A stretch of DNA of 64,000 nt from Pyrenophora tritici-repentis (taxonomy: Eukaryota; Ascomycota; Dothideomycetes; Pleosporales; Pleosporaceae). Within the stretch, counting starts at the first letter, position 1. Every line of letters begins with the position of its first letter. Positions 32,759-44,539 of this stretch are shown here, piece after piece. The position numbers and the translations under genes are program-made. The notes beneath the pieces were generated by a model. It saw nothing but the letters and a program-made list of their open reading frames with translations. It was not told where the DNA came from and made no database searches. The DNA is taken from NCBI RefSeq assembly GCF_003171515.1, contig NC_089393.1, forward strand, positions 1,798,001-1,862,000, given 5' to 3'.

Positions 32759-33850
32759 TTATCTACCCTTCCCTATACCTCCCCCCCGCACAACCCCCTC
32801 CACCGCCCAACATCCTCCTCCCTCCTCTTCCTCCTCGCAACCCCCCCACCTCCTAACCTCAACCCACCAGATCAACGTCCAATAAATCGTACTCAGCAAG
32901 CCAAACCCCAATCCTAACCACACCATCAATACCACTCCCTTGCCCGGTAAAATTCTCAATCCCACAACCCCCACAACACCGCCCGCCACAGAAACCACTC
33001 CGGACACCAAAACACTGAGTATACCCGCCGTGAGGAAAATGAACGTACTGCCAAGGCATGGCCAGAGAATGTTGCAGTAAGCGAGTAAAGGCGAGTGTGG
33101 GAAGACGATTGCGGGGAGGGCGGACAGGGCGGATAAGGCCGTGCTGGCAAGGGCGATGAGGAGAAATGCGGTTAGGACGTGGCGGGTTGTTGAGAGCGAT
33201 GTTGAGAGGGTTTTGAGAGCAGAGGTTAGGAGGGTGAGGGAGGGTGTCGATGCCGAGGAAGTTGCCGAGGTGGAGGCAAGGTATGCTGAGATTCCTGAGT
33301 GATGTTAGTTGAACGTGGGATATGTGAGGGGCGGGGATGCTACGTACTGTTATTTGCATAGTTGTAGGACTCGCAGTTTGCTATGATAATGGAGTTGGTA
33401 GTCGTGTCTGTGTAGCCCGAGCAGATGTTTTGCAGATAGAGGTAGTATATGTCTGGTACCACTGCCTCCGGCGCCGCTCTGGCAGATGGTGTAACCGGCA
33501 TTGCGTTGGGTTGCTGTGTTTGAGCGCGTTGCATCAAGACTGATGTATCCAACTGGGTAGTGTTAATTCTTGATACTGATGCTTCAAGTTGACTGGAAAC
33601 CTACGGCAAGAAGATATTGCCCTCCAAACGTCGCACTCTCTTTGCCAGCCAGTACCAGCACTAGCATGAGCAAGAAGCTTGTGACGGAAAATGCAATGGG
33701 GAAGATTGCTGAAAACCGATATTTCATCAACACCCTCTTTGGTGTCACAGGCGGGGCAGGCAACGCCTTGTCTGTCGACTTTCGTAGGTCTCCGAGATCA
33801 GGATGGATGGATATTTTCTCCGAGTAAAAGGTGTCGCGTATCTGGTCCAT
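32759..33850 (-). CDS. SUR7/PalI-family tetraspan membrane protein
   Basis: Likely plasma-membrane protein of the SUR7/PalI superfamily (eisosome/MCC patches or pH signalling). Three exons: 33850-33605, 33552-33348, 33294-32759 (introns of 52 and 53 nt), 328 aa. Visible are a cytosolic N-terminus; a first membrane segment (FPIAFSVTSFLLMLVLVLA, about 50-70); an extracellular loop with NICSGYTD...ANCESYNYA, the two-cysteine signature of the family; then three more hydrophobic segments (HVLTAFLLIALASTALSALS, FIFLTAGILSVLVSGVV, GVVLMVWLGLGFGLLSTIYW). The C-terminal tail is Glu- then Gly-rich. No single frame holds the protein; the splicing reading makes all four segments line up. Confidence 0.82.
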
Positions 33851-34517
33851 GTTTCACGGATGGGAGCGACTCAGCGAAGCAGTGGAGAAGGATCGAAGAA
33901 AATGGATTGACGACAACGATGGTAACACACATGAGGAGACCAGCTCCGGGCGTTGGCGGTCCATTTCAGTCATGCGGAAACAGCCCCAATACAGCCATAT
34001 GTAGATGATACCCACAGCATGACGCAACAAGGTATTCCTCTTTCCGTGAAAATGCCCCTTCTCACTTGTCTGAATATGCAAGGATGAACGCCGTTGGAAC
34101 GTTGCAGTCGTGTGTGAATGACCTGTGAGCACGCGGCCATTCTCTGGGATCAACCCAGACTCACGCATTGCCCCAGATCACTCCCGCATTCACAAATTCG
34201 CGATGCAAAAGCAAAGTTGGCGATCATTGATCCTCTGATCGCCGACGGGCTGGGTCAAAGCGCCGCGTTGGTGAAACTGCTGTGGGGGTAGCAGGGACGA
34301 CTCCACGCTCAAAACTCATCGGTATTGCATCATTTCCGTTGCCTCTGATACTGTCTTGCGCACTCTATCGTTGTTTCGTCTTGCCTCGCGTCGGATGTAC
34401 TGTAATTGATGCCTTGTTCCTGGGGAGATGATGAGCGTCGAAATAGCACGTGCTCGAAATGTCCCGATTGGCTCGGAAGGCGTGAAACACCAAGCCGACG
34501 ATCGCGGCTTCTCCCCA
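33851..34517. other. Intergenic region
   Basis: Upstream of the SUR7-like gene and downstream of the Zn2Cys6 factor gene. No supported gene. Confidence 0.5.
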
Positions 34518-37140
34518 TTAGGGCGCGAACTTGTTGAGCAGAGGTGTGATACTCTTTGAATCTTGTTCATCGTTGCTTGTCATTTCACGGTTGTCGTACT
34601 GAGGCATTCGGAACGCGGAGCCAGTGCTGCCATAGTCATAGGGCTGTTGCTGGTGAAATTCCTCGGAGGGTTGCATCTGAAGGTTTTGGAGCTCGGAAGG
34701 TATGCCTCCCTGATTTCAGTCAGTCTGGGATCTTCACCACTGACTCGGACAAGCTTACCCAATTATAAGGCATTGCGAAGCCATCCAGATCCATCGACAT
34801 GTTGCCAAGATCGAATGCGTGACTAAGAGAGCCATGGCCCAAAGAGAAAACATCAGAGCCAGGAGCAGCGGGTGACATGTCATTGAAGTCAAAGGACGGT
34901 GTAGGAGAGGTAAAGTTCATCTGGTCCCTTCCCAGATTCACTGCATTGTCAGGTTTTTTTATGATACCAATGCAGAAGGTCGTGGGCGACTCACTGTGTG
35001 GAGAACCGTTCACCTGTGTTGTGCTGTTCTCTGCTTTACTAAGAACAAGCTTCACAGCGGCGGCAACCTTGAACGCCTCCTGAGATTTTCTGCTGGCTTT
35101 GGTCCATATCGCGTATGCAGACCGCAAGGTTACGATGATGTCTTCGCGGGTGGGCGCGTCGCCGTCTAGTTGCAGCTCGTCTCTTACCAGGTGAGCATTT
35201 TGTGGCATTGGAGAGACCAAGTCTTCGTCGAGATCAAGGATCAGTACTGTCGTGGCAAGGAGGAAGTCTTGCGCGACGATAGCCGACATGTACCAGCTCA
35301 CGGTAGCTACACGCCATACCTCCAAACCCAGTTTGCCACCGGGCGTCAAACCTCTGTCAAGCATACGCTGAAAACGTAGCATCTCCATGGCAACATTGAG
35401 ACATACCCTTCTCGAGTAATCATACTTTGCATCGGTTCGACCGAGCTTGAGGTATGGCCGATGCAGCATTAGCCTGGCCTTCAAAATAGCCAATTCCAAA
35501 TACAAACGACGCATCGACTCTGGTAAGGTAGTAGCATCGCCATTGTCAAGCACAACAGGCTTGGAAGCCTGTGGAATGCTATCGCGGATGTGTCCCAGCG
35601 TTGTGTCGATGTCCATGATTTCTCGGTAGGTTGGTTGCGATGTGCTGTTCATCATGTCTACGATCTGAGCTTGCTGCCGACGAATCCTAGTAAGAAAGAT
35701 GGAGTACAACAGCTGCGTCAGCTCTATTTCCGGTCTTGAGGGCGGTAGTTCTGAAATGTCTTCATGGAGGTCATCCTCGTGTAGGTTACGGGGCTCCTGG
35801 GTATCGTACATAAATGGCTGGATGATTCTTGGTAGTCCAACTTGCGACGACGTAACGAGATCTAATGACATGATGAGAACCCACTTGCGCCGGCGGAGCT
35901 CTCCCCTGAACGGCGATATGTTTGGAAACCTCGATGCGTCTCTGTGGTACCCCATCCGAAAAGCCAGGCGTGTGAGCATACCCACGAGAATATACATGCT
36001 GAACTGAGTGTCTTGTGTTCGCAAGAATTCGGTACCGAAATAACATAGAACTGTTTCAATCGTGAAGGGAGGGCATTTGGTGTAGTTTGCGAGAATCATA
36101 CACTGTACAACCTTTTCACGGTAGAAAGTCATACGCGCCGAATGTAGTGTCAGGTTTGTGTCAGATGGTAACTCTGATCCGTCGCGTCCGTGATTGTCTA
36201 TTGCCGCTTTGAATCGGAACCCGATGGCGAGAACAGCATAGAGAAGTCCAATCCACATGACGGAAGTTTTAAACGGCTGGGCCCAGAAGTTTTGATACTT
36301 TGCGGCTGTTAGTGAATATTTCGTATTGCAGAGTACGAAAGCCTTACCTGTTTGAGAAAAGTTGGCTTATGCAAAATGGCTGCAGTAATTAGTGGATATA
36401 TCCTTAGCGTGGTCTGCTGGCTTACTTGGATGCGTGTCCATCGACTGGAAAAAAGTTTCTAACAAGTCGTCTGCTTCGCTCTTTGGTGGCAGAGAAGCAA
36501 GTATCTGCTCTTTGGTGGCGTGTGTATGCCGTCCAAATAACAACTCTGGACCAGGGATGTCTTCATGTAGTTCATCTTTTGGACTGGGCGATTCAGGTAT
36601 ATGATCAAGGTGTTCACGAAGCTCTGAGATCTGAAATCTGTTCAGAAGCAGGAATTTTATCAGGTAAAAGGGAACATACCCCATCGAGAATGCTCGTCCA
36701 GTGGCCGCTGTTGGAGTAAGTCGTTGTCTCGCCTTGGAACTTCACACGATCCGGAGTACCGGGTAAATCGGCATCATGGTTGCCATTGTGATACTGGTAT
36801 TGCGATATTGTGGACGCTGCAGGACTGGCATGATGGATATCATTTCCACTTATCAAGTTGGTGACCAGCTTTTCGAGTTGATTGATCCGGTCATGTACAC
36901 TATTTGGTACTTTAGGCTCTTTTGAGGGTGGGGCGCTTCGAACGTATGCGCAAGATAGCGAAAGTCCGCGGTCGACACAGGTTTTGCATGGCTGAAGGCG
37001 ATCACATTTCAACCTCCAGGTTATTAGTATGCGCCTATAACAGGTGAGTGGGGGCTTCACGATGCTCACTTTCGTCGCCGACAAAGAGTGCAGCTCAATA
37101 TGGGCTTGTCTCTCCTTCTGCTCGGAGGCACAATTCTCAT
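34518..37140 (-). CDS. Zn2Cys6 transcription factor with fungal-specific TF domain, 790 aa
   Basis: Nuclear DNA-binding regulator. Six exons fit exactly in frame: 37140-37070, 37013-36680, 36630-36426, 36379-36348, 36297-34759 and 34709-34518. Splicing the first two rebuilds the zinc cluster CTLCRRRKLKCDRLQPCKTC...C (CX2CX6CX5CX2CX8C). A linker and coiled-coil segment (VHDRINQLEKLVTNLI) follow. The middle-homology region spans the long exon: HKPTFLKQYQNFWAQ, WIGLLYAVLAIGFRF, MLTRLAFRMGYHRDASRFPNISPFRGELRRRKW and LQPFMYD-type motifs. The last exon is Gln-rich. The 32-nt fourth exon is very small but its codons complete the HP-T-ILHKPTF motif. Target genes unknown; the neighbouring GH6 gene is a speculative target only. 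Confidence 0.93.
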
Positions 37141-38275
37141 CCCATGTGGATCTTCACTCATACTCACTCTGGGTCAAGAGGTGCAAAAAAAGAAAAGTAG
37201 ATTTGAATTATCTGGTACGCGTGTTGGCAGTGGTGTGAGGCTTCCAGGCTGCATAGGTAGGTAACTAAGACGCCACATGCGTCCCACTGTCGGGGGGTCG
37301 GTTGTTGTGTCACACCGACGCTAACACTGCTTTCAGCTTTGACACCCAGGGGCAGTGCCGAGGTTCCTTCGGTGATCTGATCAATATGTTTAGTACATCC
37401 AACTGACATAGCACTCGAAGTACTCTTTCTTTTCTTCAATTCATTACCCAGAGGTTGATGCTCTTCTTCGGCTGCTAATACTAGATCTCTTCAAAGTGAA
37501 GCCAGAATCACAAGCAGACAGTCTCGGCGGCACCCCGGTGCAACGGCCTCCCCCAAACTCCTTCACCGCATCCATGCAGTCACAACAGTTGAGGAGTTGT
37601 AACAGTTGGCCAGGCTGTCTTTAGTCTCGGCCGAGGTGCTTCACATATCGGACCTTCGTAATGTTGACGAATCACGACCCCTGGAACAGCTCCGACTCTT
37701 TGATCACCACCGTCCTCCTCTACAATGTGCTAAAATAGATATGCGAAGTGCGCCTAGTGGGCAGGAATATCGATGTGTCCTGATTGTTATCATCATCCCG
37801 TTCTGTGAACACGAAGATGTGACACACGAACAGACACCATGGCTTCAGTTGTGATACTCCAGGTCCGCACTTGCCGAACAACCCCCATACCTCTGTAGCG
37901 CAGACATGCTTTGAATACATCAACATAAGCACGATCAGACATGACGGCGGATGATCACCGAAAGCATACCTCCCTTAATATCCTCTCTCTGACCTGCTGC
38001 CACCAAGTTCCCCCGATAGCCTGCCAATCTTACCTGTGTACGTTAGACAAGTTTCTAAGCAAGCACATGCCTGAGTAAGTTTGCAATTGCGAAGTTTAGT
38101 ACTTCGCTGTAAGAGGGATGATTGGGCTTGCGGATGGCATTTAAATGTGAAGCATCAACTAAGAGGCGAAGGGATAAGTGGTGAGTGAAGTTACAATAAA
38201 CCGATATTCAATATAATATATACAGCCGAAAAACATAGACTTCTCGTGTGTCTGCTCTGACTATCAATCTTCGGT
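37141..38275. other. Intergenic region
   Basis: 1.1 kb between the transcription factor start and the 3' end of the GH6 gene. Short frames only. It presumably holds the regulator's promoter. Confidence 0.5.
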
Positions 38276-39454
38276 TCAGGACGTCGAGTAGGTCGGCTTA
38301 AGAGATGGGTCGGCGTTCTTGACCAACATCTGAACGTAAGAGTCGAACCAAGCACCAGCGACCGGTGCACCAGCAAGACCGCATGCTCCATCACTTTCAC
38401 CACCCGGCTTGATCCATACAATTGAGTCGACATTGGTGTTGTTCTGAGTAGCCCCAGGGAGCAGTCCGAAGCCAGCTGGTGCAACGTTGCACCAGTCGCC
38501 CCACTCCTTCCGAGCACCAGGTAGAGCGACCCGACCCTGGTCAATGATAAAGTTGCCGGGTAGACCCTCAGCCTCCATGTATGTGGCAAGCGATGAGGCA
38601 TAGTGGCTTTCGTCCCAAGATGGCGAGTATTCGGTGTAGTTTTCACGTACCTTGGCCTGGAAGGGGTTGTAGTTGGATACGTTCGTGGAGTAGCCCCGGA
38701 TCTTGGCTGCAGGGTTGAGCTTCTTCGCCATATTGACAACCCTCGCGAAGACCTCAGCAGTAGGCTTCAGGTTGTCAGCCCAGCCCAGCCAACCTCCGTG
38801 AGCAGCGTCCATGTATAAATGGACATTGGGAAACTGAAGCTTGGAGATTGCGTAGGCGATGCCCTCCTCGTATATTGGGGTGGCGGTCGCGCAAAAGGGA
38901 ACATTCTGATTGGTAACGGCGTTGCCCAAAGAATCTGGCTCAAGCACAATGGCGAATTCGAGATCCCTGGCCTGAGATACGAGCTTGGCATACTGGTCGA
39001 CGAATTCCTTCTTGTAGATGTTCAGACCGTCCTTTGCGGAGCTGAGCTCACCGGCAGACTCGCCAGCAGAGCAATCGCGGTCGGGGAGATTGTAGAGGAC
39101 CAGACCCACAATCATTGGCTTGAGACCCTTCTTCTGCTTGCGAGCCTCCTTAATGGTAACGGTAATGTCTTGGAGGCCAGCACGTGAAGTGATCCATGTG
39201 AAGGTGGATACTTTCTGGGCTACGGTACGCATGCGTGCTGCGTTGAGGCTATCGTTTTGTGCAATAAACGAAGCAATGGTCTGATCAAGCTTCTTCGAGT
39301 AACTTTGAACGACATAACGATCCTTTCCAATCCAAGGGTTGACTGTAACGTTGCTTGGTAGCGGTGGTGCTGGTGGAGCAGGTGGTTTGGGAGCTGCAGA
39401 CACAGCGCTGGCGAGGGCGGAAGTCGCCAAAACGAACTGGGTGAGTTGGACCAT
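38276..39454 (-). CDS. Secreted GH6 glucanase (cellobiohydrolase II/endoglucanase type), 392 aa
   Basis: Inverting beta-1,4-glucanase that attacks cellulose or related glucans outside the cell. Intronless. Signal peptide MVQLTQFVLATSALASAVSA, then a short Pro-rich segment and the catalytic barrel. GH6 signatures: YNLPDRDCSAGES with Asp125/Asp127, the region of the catalytic acid; VLEPDSLGN with Asp174; YMDAAHGGWLGW; QGRVALPGARKEWGDWCN; and WIKPGGESDGACG with Asp355. There is no cellulose-binding CBM1 module, although the Pro-rich stretch at residues 22-32 could be a linker remnant; CBM-less GH6 enzymes are known in fungi. The ATG at 39454 is preferred to the one six codons upstream because it gives a clean signal peptide. 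Located 1.1 kb upstream of a Zn2Cys6 regulator gene in the same orientation. Confidence 0.95.
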   Translation of the reverse strand: MVQLTQFVLATSALASAVSAAPKPPAPPAPPLPSNVTVNPWIGKDRYVVQSYSKKLDQTIASFIAQNDSLNAARMRTVAQKVSTFTWITSRAGLQDITVTIKEARKQKKGLKPMIVGLVLYNLPDRDCSAGESAGELSSAKDGLNIYKKEFVDQYAKLVSQARDLEFAIVLEPDSLGNAVTNQNVPFCATATPIYEEGIAYAISKLQFPNVHLYMDAAHGGWLGWADNLKPTAEVFARVVNMAKKLNPAAKIRGYSTNVSNYNPFQAKVRENYTEYSPSWDESHYASSLATYMEAEGLPGNFIIDQGRVALPGARKEWGDWCNVAPAGFGLLPGATQNNTNVDSIVWIKPGGESDGACGLAGAPVAGAWFDSYVQMLVKNADPSLKPTYSTS

Positions 39455-41419
39455 GATGAATGAGAAGCTCAAGAGTTAACAAAGGATCTGGATGGTACAA
39501 AGCAAAGGTATACAGCTCTTTATAGGCGTTGTGATCACCACCGGTACCATGTACCTTGTCCAAGCCGCTTGGTACCGCTGAGGCCTGATTCAGGATATGT
39601 TTTGAGACAGTAGACTTGATCAACGGTCCCGTCGGGCCGTGGACCCTTGTCATTATCACTGTGAATGTCCGAGTGGAGTGGGTGCTTGCTGTGAAGCATT
39701 GGCTTTTCGCATACTGTACACAGCGCCTTGGAGACGTTGCTGTGGTAATCCGACGACCGTATGCACTTCCCTTTGCTAGGCGCATGCAATGAACCGTTGG
39801 CCATCCCAAAGTAGTGTGTAGTACTGGGCATGGTATATTAGCCAAGACAAATTGTACCGGGGTAATACCCGGGCCGATAATACATGTCTGTTGTTTACCC
39901 GGCTCGCTACCTCTGCACTACATGAAACGCCACCTCGCAAGCGAGTGTCCCATGTGTTCATAAATGAAACAACTTTCTGGATTGGTCGAAGCGGTCGGGG
40001 TAGCGCCTTGTATATTGTTCAGAGAGTGCAGTGGCGTTCTTGGTTCATTTCGAGCTGCAGATGATCATCTGCATGTACTGTATGGAATATTCGTTGCATG
40101 TTCTAGCGCGAGTGCCAACGGCTGTGCCCTGAGGCTGAGTTGGATCTAGATACAGCAGATGCATGGCATCCAAGTATGCCAACATTCGATAATTCTTGGA
40201 AGCAAAAGGAGGAATAGTGGTGTATAGGCGCGCTCTAGTTTGAGACCCAGAACGGTTATAGTGTACAAAACCCGCTTTCCGTGCATCTACTATGCTCCTA
40301 TTACGACAGAATATTACACCAGAAGACATCAGCAGCGTATCAGATGAGAATACGACCGTGCTAATAAGATCGATGTGCGATCAAGACGTGCGATCAAGAC
40401 GTGCATGTGGTGTGATGCCCAAAACTCTCAGTGCGGGGTGTTCTTTGCGCATAGCCCGACAGGCTCAAAAATGGCACAAGTGTTCAACGCGTGAAGAGGA
40501 TGGATTTCGCGGGAAGAGTAGTCAAGTTCAATGGTAATGGCCAGAGAGAAACTGAAAAGGAACTAGCGCGTGGGGTAAACAATCTGACACAAGTGTGGAA
40601 CTAAATTAGCGTCATGGCGGGGCTAGCGAGAGCCTTCCACAAGCATGTGAAAGAAAGACTTTCATCCAACATATCATTACATCAACATCGTTAAAGCTTC
40701 AGACTTGTATTTTCACATCTCTAGACTATAATCGTAATGATAATGGTAATTCTATTGCTCTAGACCCTAGAGATGGTTCGGCAGATGACTGAACCTCCGA
40801 ATTACCGTATTCCCTTGATTACATGTATATAGAATCGCTGAAATGCAATGAATAGTATCGTAGTTACACATTGTCCATACATGTAGGCTCGCTTTATATC
40901 TACTATTCCATAGGCCGGCCTGCGCCTTCACACTACATGAGTAAAAGACCCCAAACACAATGATCAAATTTGAATCTATTCTAGGACCTAGAGCAATACA
41001 TTTCAACTTGTCATGAGAGAAGTACACTACAAAGATCTTGGACCACAGGATCGTAACAAAACAGACCACCTATCAGAAGTAGGGCGAACAAGCGGAGGTT
41101 TGACATTGATGGCCAAAGGTAATGACGCGATATTTTCAAAAAGAATTCGTTCTTCTAATATTTTCGCTGCCTGAAATCTCTGCGAACGCGTATGCAGCTT
41201 GGTATCGCTAATAAAATTGACGGGTTGTACATATCATGCACTCAGTGATGGTAAGGGAGTGATGATTTGTCATTCACACGTATTCCGCCACTGCGCCGTG
41301 ATCTTTGTTTCACTCTACACGCAAACTCTTCCCTTACTGACCCCGACAAATTCTGACCCTAGTTCAACTCTCACCTGTGAAACACACAACCCGGCCTCCC
41401 GACCACCCCAACCACGATC
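39455..41419. other. Gene-poor stretch
   Basis: 2 kb with no supported gene. A 13-bp unit (gtgcgatcaagac) is repeated in tandem at about 40375-40400. The left 400 bp should include the GH6 promoter. Frames at 39285-39845 and 40045-40329 on the minus strand show no recognisable content. Confidence 0.5.
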
Positions 41420-42475
41420 ATGTCCATTGGTAGCCACTACCAAAATCTCAGAGTGAGCCGCTCAGCTTCATCATCTGAGATCGATGCCGCACATCGTCTG
41501 ATCCTCTCGCAAAACCATCCGGATAAAGTGCAACAACTTGGCCCGTTCGCACGGAGTCTGGCAGCGCAACGGGTCCATCTAGCCAACGCGGCGTGGGAGG
41601 TACTCTCAAACCCGACAAAACGGCGCCATTACAACATGGAACTAGCCCATGAGTCTGAACAACAAGAGTCCTGGAGGAGACAGCGATATGCAGGTTCTAC
41701 TCCCCACAAGCCTAAAGCAACTTCACAAGGGATGGATGATTCTACTGCTTCTTCGGAATCTGAAACTCCCCCCGAGGATATACATATCGACGAAGAAGAT
41801 GGTGAGGCAGACGACGAAGCTGATGACCCACACTGTATAACTGAGTACCTGAGAGCCGAATACCGCTACGGCAACACGCCCATCGCTACCGACGTCGATG
41901 TCACCATCAGCGGCTGGCGCATCCGCCTACGCATCTCCTCTAAATTCCGTTTCCTAAACGACCTTACTGAGCTTTCCGATCCTAGAGACGACTCACAGAT
42001 GGTAGGCTTCGAAATCGGTCTCCAACGCGCCCGCGAAGTGCACAGTAACCTAGAGAACGTGATCCCCGAACTCACCATAGACGTGGAAATTATCCCTAGC
42101 AAATTGCGTGTAAGCGGATTACAGGCTCTACTACGGGAGCTTACTCCAGGTTCCTGCAGCCTTGTTGTAATGATCACTGCAAATCGTAGCGTATGGCACG
42201 AAATGCCTTGGACGTTTGGTCTGGACTTCGATATGAATCATTTGGTAAAGGGTTCGTTGAAGCGCGGTACTTGTACGATTTTTAGTATCGATGAGCCGGC
42301 TGAGCATCTGCAAGCAGGGCAAGGACTTGATACCCCGGAGTGCGTGTTGAAGTGGGACAAGGCGTTGAAAGCAAACAGATTCCATCATCTCGGTGCCGCT
42401 CGAGTGGGAATATGTGACTACGGTGGTGTGGAGATGTGGCGGCTGTCAGCTGTAGGGTATAGAGTGGGGTTTTAA
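41420..42475 (+). CDS. J-domain (DnaJ/Hsp40) protein with unknown C-terminal region, 351 aa
   Basis: Probable Hsp70 co-chaperone. The J domain occupies residues 1-75 (SHYQNLRVSRSASSSEIDAA, HPD at 33-35, then ANAAWEVLSNPTKRRHYN). Next comes an acidic linker (DIHIDEEDGEADDEADD) and a roughly 210-residue C-terminal part with no zinc fingers or Gly/Phe segment, so it is a class III J protein. The C-terminal part has regular hydrophobic spacing suggesting a folded domain (TDVDVTISGWRIRLRIS, LVVMITANRSVWHEMPWTF) that I cannot name. Intronless; the start is the first ATG and is followed immediately by the J domain. Confidence 0.88.
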   Translation: MSIGSHYQNLRVSRSASSSEIDAAHRLILSQNHPDKVQQLGPFARSLAAQRVHLANAAWEVLSNPTKRRHYNMELAHESEQQESWRRQRYAGSTPHKPKATSQGMDDSTASSESETPPEDIHIDEEDGEADDEADDPHCITEYLRAEYRYGNTPIATDVDVTISGWRIRLRISSKFRFLNDLTELSDPRDDSQMVGFEIGLQRAREVHSNLENVIPELTIDVEIIPSKLRVSGLQALLRELTPGSCSLVVMITANRSVWHEMPWTFGLDFDMNHLVKGSLKRGTCTIFSIDEPAEHLQAGQGLDTPECVLKWDKALKANRFHHLGAARVGICDYGGVEMWRLSAVGYRVGF

Positions 42476-42699
42476 GGATCAGTTGGTCATATTGGCGTGT
42501 CGTTTTCAAACCAAATGACTTCGTTCAGTAGTATTGAATCATTCGAAGTTGTTCGAGCTTGGGGACTTGAAGCTCCTCAATCTGTCTGGGTCGACCACAC
42601 TACGACAATGCAATGGAGAGTCAGCTACATTCAAGATTAGGTAGCAAAAAAACAGGTATAGGAATCAAAATATATGACAAAGTAATTATCGAGAGCCCA

Positions 42700-43290
42700 C
42701 TAAAGCACAGCTCTCACCTCCCTAAACCAACGTTTCCACCCCTCCAACATCATCCCATCAATCTTCTCAACATTCGGCAGTCTTAAACAACATACACTCC
42801 GCCTCCCTCGCCTCGCCCGCTCCTTTAGAAAAGCATGCAGCCTAAATGTCTTGGGATCCAGCCTATCAAGCCACCGCGGCAGCGTAACCGGCTCAGCCTC
42901 CAGCCCAAATCGTGTCTGCATCGTCTTGTACAGTAAGTCCCAAGGCGCAGGATTAGGATGCGTCATGTTATACACCTGGACAGTGTCGTTTCTAGTCTGC
43001 TCACCAGTCAAGTTCGCAATACCCTCCATGAGCGTGTCGACGGGGATCCAATCTAGAGCGCTCATGTGGACTGGCCAAGCACCGAGTTTCCGGGAAGTCT
43101 TGAAGGTGACCCAGAGCCAGCCTTGGATGGGCCAGCTGGTAGATCCAGCAGTGGGCGATGATATATCGGCAATCTGGCCTACGCTTATGATGGCAACATG
43201 TAGATTGGAGTCGGAGTGTGCGCGGGTGAGGAGCTGTTCGGCGATATGTGTACTCTTTCCGTAGCCGCTTTCTGTTTCGTATTTGATGCA
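42700..43290 (-). pseudogene. Relic of a thioester-reductase (NRPS-like/adenylate-forming reductase C-terminus)
   Basis: The minus frame reads CIKYETESGYGKSTHIAEQL, AIISVGQIA, STSWPIQGWLWVTFKTSRKLGAWP and MSALDWIPVDTLMEGIANLT, which corresponds to the C-terminal half of an NAD(P)-dependent thioester reductase domain (extended SDR; the Y-x3-K catalytic region is represented by YGKS). Immediately upstream in frame (about 43312) is a stop codon and no adenylation, carrier or Rossmann-start sequence could be found on either strand to 44480. Its own stop is intact at 42700. I read this as a 5'-truncated remnant; an uncharacterised short gene is less likely. Confidence 0.75.
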
Positions 43291-44539
43291 ATCGAAAGTA
43301 AACCAACTGGCCTTTTATCCAGCACCCAGAACCTAGAATTTGCAAAATCTATTGATAACATTTTGATCGCCGGAGACCACTGCCAGGTTGTTTCCAAACT
43401 ACGTGTGGGGATGAGAGGTTGCGATGTAACCCTTCAGTGTGTACAAGACCATCTGCTATTGTGTCTTGTTAAATCCACCCTCTTGGCTGCGGCTCCTTGC
43501 ACATTGCCAGCTGTTCCCTGGCTACCAATTGCTTCAGAAGGGATATCTACTACGAACACTGACCAGAAACATGAGGCAGCCGCACACTGCACCGTGTGGT
43601 GTATAACGTGAAGATCTGAACGAAGCGTATATTTTCCGTGATCACCATTCCATGAAAAACAAGTGGCGTTCAGCCGTCGGGGGGATAACCTGTGTCCTTG
43701 ACACGGAGAATGAAATGTATTCGTTTTTTTCTTAGGAACCGCGTCGCCACGGCTGAGGGGTGTTGGTTTTGGTTGGCGATTGACCATGCCGGTGGGGCTG
43801 CAGTGATTGACCAGTCTGTGATGCTGTCTTCGCCGCTGTGGCGTAGTAGATCAACATTCTCTACTCGGTGCAAAGTCTAGATTCAGAGACAGGCTTCTTC
43901 TGCACTGATAGACGTTGATGGGACCGGGAACACTGATGTTCGTTGATAGACGTGGCTTGCAGGTAGTCATTGCACATGTGGAAGACAAGTGAGGAGAATG
44001 GTACCATGTCGAGTTGTTACATGCGTCGTGAAATGTCTAGCGACGACCCTGACCCTATGAAAGACGATGTTTCCAACATCTATCTAAGCACTGTAAGACA
44101 CAAGTGTTAGTATTCCAAGTTCCTTTGACCAACAGTGTTGGTGTGGTGAGAAAGGGAGGGTCTAGAAGGCTTGCACTTGAGGATACCCACATAGCCAAAG
44201 CTAGCTCCAGTACCTCCACCAAGTCTCCGACACTCCGCATATCTTCCCCCACAGTGGGGCAATCCTCGCTGCATCAACACGCCCTCGGAGAGCATGGAAT
44301 AATCGACATTAGATTGCGAGTCAGCACAGGGTGTGAGATAGGAGATGCCCCGCGTACATCTTCCGTTCCCCACGTTCTCCGCACCTGGCTGCCTCGGCCT
44401 TCATACCATGCCGTTTTGCAGGGAAGTATCATGTCGCTCGCTGGGTATCTCGAAGACAATAGCGTAGACCCATCGAAACTTCGTCGTGACAATCCCCAGT
44501 AGCCTCACACCCCCTTCTACTACCCCTAACGCGTTCGAC
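43291..44539. other. Intergenic region
   Basis: 1.2 kb with short frames only, no trace of the missing front part of the reductase. The right end is the promoter of the enoyl-CoA hydratase-like gene. Confidence 0.5.
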
